In this document: piece by piece, positions 5,277 through 8,429 of the stretch
Position numbering within the stretch: the stretch's first letter is position 1
How the letters are laid out: every line of letters begins with the position of its first letter
From: an uncultured Chlorobiaceae bacterium
GTDB taxonomy: Bacteria > Bacteroidota > Chlorobiia > Chlorobiales > Chlorobiaceae
Reading direction: 5' to 3'
Length of the DNA: 8,429 nucleotides
Assembly: GCA_903929845.1 (NCBI GenBank)
Contig: CAIYWF010000183.1
Coordinates: 1 to 8,429, forward strand
Program-made: the position numbers and the translations under genes
Notes under the pieces: generated by a model
The model's database searches: none
What the model was told of the DNA's origin: nothing
What the model saw: the letters and a program-made list of their open reading frames with translations, nothing else

Positions 5277-6576
5277 CTCTTGCTGCAATCCCTTCAGGGA
5301 TTTCTGCCTCTTTTTTTCCGGCGGGACAGTATATAATCATGTCTAATGCGTCAAGCAAAGTAGTGAGCTCTTTTCGAGTTTCATCGGTACTCTTGATCTC
5401 CAGCAGCGCCTGTTTCAGCTCCCTCCGAGTCAAGCCTCCCGGACTTTTTATTCCCGCCTCTTCAAGCACGGTAAAAAGCTGCTGCTTCATTTTTCCGGCA
5501 GAGTTGCTACTATCAGGCCTGATCATTTCTGCAGAATCAAGTTGTGCCAAGGCTCTCTTTTGAAGTTGTTTTTTTCTTGTTATTACTATGGCAACACCAC
5601 AGAGCAGCAATATTATTATGATTGCTGTATTCGTGAGCAACGAGGGGAAGGTTTTCTTTATTCCCGGAGATGGGTCAGAAGGCTTTTTTTCGTTCGTCAT
5701 GGCACCTTGCATTGCGCCTGATACTGTTATGTCAAACGGCTTTGAAAGAAGGGTACTGTATTGTCTGGTTTCAGGATTGAAAACCACAAAACGCAGTGAC
5801 GGAATATGAAAATCACCTTCCAATTGAGGCCAGGCGATTATTGTTGATGTTATGGAGCCTGAGCTGAGCACTGACTCTTTATTGAGGATTGTTGTTCTCT
5901 CGGGAGGGTTTTGTTGAAAACTTTCGGGAAGATGAAGAGCTGGCAGTTCCAGCGTCAGCAGGCTGCCGGTTCCTGTGAGAGTGAGTTTCACTGATAATGG
6001 CTCTCCAATCCTGAGATTCTGTTTATCGGCAAGAACGTTAAGCGAAAAGTTACCTACGGCGCCTGAGAAGCCTTCCTGTACTGGTTCGGGAAGAGCGTGC
6101 GCGGAGATGATAATTTCAGGTGCTGTGATTTTTACTCGGGTATCGGGCAGTTCATTTCCATTGGTTGTAACCTGTTGCTGTGGTAGAACGCACTGCATGT
6201 TGTAGCCTGAAACCTTGATAGTGCCGCTCTGGATAGGCACCAGTCTGAACTGCTTGACAATGGCGCTTCTGAAGCTTTCTCCCTTAATCGTAGTCGGAAT
6301 GCTTTTGATAAAGTGGTCAGGAACGCTCTCTTTGGCCCATAAACCTTGCAGTGAAGGGTTGGTTTCTGAGGATATTTTTGGTGCAACATTCTTGAAATAG
6401 AGTGTGTACGTCAAGAGTATTTCTTGGCCAACAAAAGGGCTTGTGCTGCTTATTGAAGAAATAAGGAATGGTTTATCCAGATTCCCTGATGCCCCTGCAA
6501 TTGCTGGAGCACTAAGAGATGCTATGATAAGCCAGAAGAGAGCGCAGTACCGGTTAAGAGCTAAGCCTTTGGCCAT
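5230..6576 (-). CDS. batD: BatD-like membrane protein (oxygen/aerotolerance family)
   Basis: The 448-residue protein has a signal peptide (hydrophobic residues 11-24, possible cleavage after APAIA near residue 27). A large exported region of beta-sandwich-like segments (30-312) follows, then one membrane helix at about 316-333 followed by RKK, and a cytoplasmic C-terminal region (334-448). BatD-type blocks include SPFVGQEILLTYTLYFKN (46-63), LRIGEPLSVKLTLTGTGSL (188-206), LPESF, and the segment FHIPSLRFVVFNPETRQYSTL (256-276). Bat proteins were named for aerotolerance in Bacteroides and usually sit in moxR-batABCDE clusters. Here no batA, batB or moxR is visible, and the gene follows proC by 5 bases, so it is probably read from the proC transcript. 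No strong ribosome binding site is seen. The precise biochemical function of BatD is unknown. Family assignment is good; the symbol follows similarity only. Confidence 0.82.
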   Translation of the reverse strand: MAKGLALNRYCALFWLIIASLSAPAIAGASGNLDKPFLISSISSTSPFVGQEILLTYTLYFKNVAPKISSETNPSLQGLWAKESVPDHFIKSIPTTIKGESFRSAIVKQFRLVPIQSGTIKVSGYNMQCVLPQQQVTTNGNELPDTRVKITAPEIIISAHALPEPVQEGFSGAVGNFSLNVLADKQNLRIGEPLSVKLTLTGTGSLLTLELPALHLPESFQQNPPERTTILNKESVLSSGSITSTIIAWPQLEGDFHIPSLRFVVFNPETRQYSTLLSKPFDITVSGAMQGAMTNEKKPSDPSPGIKKTFPSLLTNTAIIIILLLCGVAIVITRKKQLQKRALAQLDSAEMIRPDSSNSAGKMKQQLFTVLEEAGIKSPGGLTRRELKQALLEIKSTDETRKELTTLLDALDMIIYCPAGKKEAEIPEGIAARVNVLLNELKKVGVTR

Positions 6577-6581
6577 AGTGA

Positions 6582-7382
6582 TTATTTCATGAGTTCTCTG
6601 GAGCGGGCCGCAGCGGCAGCAACTGTTTCTATCAGAATCTGCCTGATATTTTTTTCATCCATGACCTTCAGTCCGGCTTCTGTTGTTCCGCCCGGCGTAG
6701 TGACATCCCGTTTGAGTTCATCAGGATTTTTTGTGCCGGAAAGCACCATTTTTACCGCCCCGATCATGGTTTGTGCAGCAAGAAGGAGCGCTTCATCGTA
6801 TGAAAGGCCGCACAACCGTCCCCCTTCTGCCAGCGAATCAAGCATAGAGAACATATAGGCTGGTCCGCTGCCGGAAAGCGCGGTTGCAGCATCCATCTGC
6901 GATTCATCAAGAATGATGACCTTGCCAATTGAACTGAAGAGCTCGCTTGCAAGGGCGACATCATCATCCGAAGCCATTTTCCCACGGCAGAGAGCGGTCA
7001 TGCCTTCGCCAACGAAAGCTGGAGTATTGGGCATAACTCTGATGACTTTCAACTCTTCTATAGCATTTGTTCTGATAAACTCCGAGGAGATACCCGCAGC
7101 AACGCTGATCATAAGGTGATTGGCATTGAGCGACGGTTTCAGCTTTTCGAGTACCTCTGCAATCTGGTAAGGTTTGACCGCAAGAATGATGACTTGCGCC
7201 TTTCGGGCAACCTCTTCAATCGACTGACAGGGCTGAACGGGGTAATCGGCGGAAATGGCAGAGAGAGCAGCCGGTTCCCTGTCAAAGCCTGAAATGAGGG
7301 TGTTTTCTCTCTGGCTGAGGCCTCCAATAAGGGCCCGTGCAATTCTTCCTGTTCCGACAAAGCCAATATGGAGATGGGTCAT
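6582..7382 (-). CDS. proC: Pyrroline-5-carboxylate reductase
   Basis: The 266-residue enzyme reduces 1-pyrroline-5-carboxylate to proline with NAD(P)H, the last step of proline synthesis. The N-terminal Rossmann fold is marked by GFVGTGRIARALIGG (residues 7-21). RVMPNTPAFVGEGMTAL (115-131) is a family-specific substrate and cofactor block. The C-terminal helical dimerisation domain carries the proC signature TALSGSGPAYMFSMLDSLAE (168-187) and DVTTPGGTT (226-234). Length is normal and all key blocks are intact. The first ATG was taken because no other Met precedes the Rossmann motif, although no clear ribosome binding site is present. A terminator separates it from the cytochrome gene upstream, so it needs its own promoter in 7383-7464; none could be called with confidence. 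It is followed after 5 bases by the batD-like gene. Confidence 0.96.
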   Translation of the reverse strand: MTHLHIGFVGTGRIARALIGGLSQRENTLISGFDREPAALSAISADYPVQPCQSIEEVARKAQVIILAVKPYQIAEVLEKLKPSLNANHLMISVAAGISSEFIRTNAIEELKVIRVMPNTPAFVGEGMTALCRGKMASDDDVALASELFSSIGKVIILDESQMDAATALSGSGPAYMFSMLDSLAEGGRLCGLSYDEALLLAAQTMIGAVKMVLSGTKNPDELKRDVTTPGGTTEAGLKVMDEKNIRQILIETVAAAAARSRELMK

Positions 7383-7464
7383 GATATAAAGAATTTTGGT
7401 GTATGAGACAGGTGCATATTACTAAGGAGGGAGGGTAACTGAAATCAATTTTGCAGTGAAGCCG

Positions 7465-7498
7465 AAAAAAAAATGGGAGCTGTTGTGCCACAGCTCCC
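7465..7498 (-). terminator. Intrinsic terminator of the cytochrome c gene
   Basis: Read on the minus strand, GGGAGCTGT and ACAGCTCCC form a perfect nine-pair stem around a six-base loop, followed by an A and nine consecutive T residues. It lies 11 bases after the cytochrome stop codon. This is the cleanest terminator in the window and isolates the cytochrome from proC. Confidence 0.93.
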
Positions 7499-7509
7499 GA
7501 TCGTCATTT

Positions 7510-7947
7510 TTATTTCGATTTATCCACCATGAAAGCGACAGCGTTTGTCACCGCTTCATCAGTCAGACTTGCATTGCCGCCTTTTGCTGGCATCATGCCC
7601 GCTTTGCCAGTGAATCCCTGTAGTGAATTTTTCGTAACGACATCCAGACCCTTTGCGATACGATCTTTCCATGCAGCTTTGTCGCCAGGTTTCGGCGCGC
7701 CCATCATGCCTGCTTCATGACATCCAGCACAACTTGCGTCATACACCGTTTTACCTGCTGCCAATTTTGGGTCTGCTGGAACCTCAGCTTTTGTAGGCGC
7801 AGCGGCAGGTGCGGCAACAGACGCAGGCGCGGCAGCTTCTTTCTTGTCATCGGGAAATTTGAGTGAGGCAGGTGGTTTCTCAAGGCCACATGCGCCAAGG
7901 TAAAGAAGGCTTACCGTCAGCAAAGGGAGAAAGGGTTTCATAGTCAT
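7510..7947 (-). CDS. Cytochrome c-555-type monohaem protein with lipoprotein signal
   Basis: From ATG 7947 the protein has 145 residues. The N-terminus MTMKPFLPLLTVSLLYLGAC ends in a lipobox (LGAC, Cys20), so the mature protein is probably a lipid-anchored periplasmic lipoprotein. An Ala/Pro/Lys-rich linker (about 38-60) leads to a class I cytochrome domain. This contains CAGCH (73-77) for covalent haem, MMGAPKPGDKAAW (81-93), and GMMPAKGG, where Met119 before Pro is the expected axial ligand. The domain closely resembles cytochrome c-555 of Chlorobium, a small electron carrier that can feed the photosynthetic reaction centre. ATG 7941 is an equally plausible start, and ATG 7989 adds a charged tail before the signal and is less likely. 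No convincing ribosome binding site distinguishes them. The radical SAM gene lies upstream, and a promoter candidate occurs between. Electron-transfer partners are inferred only. Confidence 0.9.
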   Translation of the reverse strand: MTMKPFLPLLTVSLLYLGACGLEKPPASLKFPDDKKEAAAPASVAAPAAAPTKAEVPADPKLAAGKTVYDASCAGCHEAGMMGAPKPGDKAAWKDRIAKGLDVVTKNSLQGFTGKAGMMPAKGGNASLTDEAVTNAVAFMVDKSK

Positions 7948-8003
7948 TTTCAAGAAAGGTTTAGGTTGTTGTGCCGGGTATGGTTTCAAAAACGTTGATT
8001 GAC

Positions 8004-8031
8004 AGTTTAAAAATTATTCGTCGTATGGCAA
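8004..8031 (-). promoter_or_regulatory. Candidate promoter of the cytochrome c gene
   Basis: On the minus strand TTGCCA (8031-8026, five of six matches to the -35 consensus) and TAAACT (8009-8004, four of six) are separated by 16 bases. They lie between the radical SAM stop and the cytochrome start, with about 55 bases of predicted leader. The cytochrome's own terminator supports an independent transcription unit. Confidence 0.4.
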
Positions 8032-8041
8032 AATGGTTTTT

Positions 8042-8429
8042 TCAGAAGTTGTTTTCACGTTGATGCCGCAGATCCTGACGGGAGAGGCTGTAAAGATGGG
8101 TGTAGAAGAGATTGAAGAGCAGCACGGCACTTTTCGCTCTGGGGGCCGACAGGCCTCTTATGACGGAGTTTTTCAGGGTAAACACTTTGCGTGTAAGTGT
8201 AGAGTAGCTTTCGATAAAGGCGTCGAGTGGAATGTTTTTTGGCAGATAAAGCATCTCCTGGCCGAAGGAGTAACGATATGCGGTAATGTCGAGAGGGTCA
8301 AAGAGCAGTCGTCCCTCCTCCCTGAGCCGCTCAAAAACCTGTGTGCCGGGAGTCGGTCGCAGAATGTTGATGCCCGGCACGTCAAGCTTTGTTTCATGGA
8401 TAAAATCAAGAATTGCTGCCGGGGTATCA
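8042..8429 (-). CDS. Radical SAM protein, C-terminal part (5' end outside window)
   Basis: The frame is open from the window edge to a TGA at 8042, giving 128 visible residues. It starts DTPAAILDFIHETKLDVPGINILRPTPGT (first block, then TPGT), continues VFERLREEGRLL, and later reads YLPKNIPLDAFIESYSTL. The order D-T-P, an (N/I)ILxPxPGT strand, and ERLxxEGRLL is characteristic of the end of the TIM barrel in cobalamin-binding (B12-binding) radical SAM proteins and the region after it. The Cys-x3-Cys-x2-Cys cluster motif and any B12-binding domain would be upstream, outside the window. The GTG at 8380 is therefore an internal codon, not the start. The basic C-terminus (RQDLRHQRENN) shows no further domain. 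The substrate cannot be inferred. It ends 94 bases before the cytochrome gene with no visible terminator between them, so read-through is possible. Confidence 0.85.
   Translation of the reverse strand, partial: DTPAAILDFIHETKLDVPGINILRPTPGTQVFERLREEGRLLFDPLDITAYRYSFGQEMLYLPKNIPLDAFIESYSTLTRKVFTLKNSVIRGLSAPRAKSAVLLFNLFYTHLYSLSRQDLRHQRENNF

Noticed and set aside
7424..7436. AAGGAGGGAGGG on the plus strand, a strong Shine-Dalgarno-like sequence
   Set aside because: No suitable start codon or coding frame follows on the plus strand; the next frames run antisense to the cytochrome terminator and gene.
7948..7989. Longer cytochrome N-terminus from ATG 7989
   Set aside because: It would place 14 polar residues before the lipoprotein signal. 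Internal ATGs at 7947 or 7941 give a normal signal length.

Overview
The window most likely comes from a green sulfur bacterium (Chlorobiaceae; Chlorobium, Pelodictyon or Prosthecochloris type). The best taxonomic marker is the minus-strand monohaem cytochrome at 7510-7947. Its haem domain (CAGCH, MMGAPK, MMPAKGG) is of the cytochrome c-555 type typical of that group. The Bat-family protein, weak Shine-Dalgarno sites at several genes and moderate GC content fit this. The assignment rests on recognition of protein families, not on a database search.

Left part (1-3168, plus strand). The window opens inside a gene joining the C-terminal part of the KdpD sensor domain and a KdpD-type universal stress (USP) domain to a PTS EIIA domain, with no histidine kinase. 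A leader of about 320 bases follows. It contains a short ORF with eight Leu codons in eleven positions, a possible antiterminator segment and a strong intrinsic terminator hairpin. These sit directly before leuA (2-isopropylmalate synthase), the first committed enzyme of leucine biosynthesis. The arrangement looks like a classical ribosome-mediated leucine attenuator and is the most interesting feature of the window.

Middle part (3169-5276). On the minus strand, a 56-residue Pmp3/YqaE-family membrane protein lies 9 bases upstream of a single-domain universal stress protein, probably forming a small stress operon. An AT-rich region with several dyad symmetries separates it from a plus-strand pair: a charged hypothetical protein without an ATG start, and a cytoplasmic glycerophosphodiester phosphodiesterase-family enzyme.

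Right part (5230-8429, minus strand). Reading 3' to 5' along the plus strand, the genes are a radical SAM enzyme (N-terminal part outside the window), the c-555-type cytochrome with a lipoprotein signal and a strong terminator, proC (pyrroline-5-carboxylate reductase), and a BatD-like membrane protein 5 bases after proC. The 3' end of batD overlaps the convergent phosphodiesterase gene by 47 bases.

The genes do not form one pathway. They are short transcription units for amino-acid synthesis (leuA, proC), stress or ion homeostasis (KdpD-USP-EIIA, Pmp3-USP), envelope functions (BatD) and electron transfer (cytochrome c). No RNA genes, CRISPR arrays or insertion sequences were recognised.
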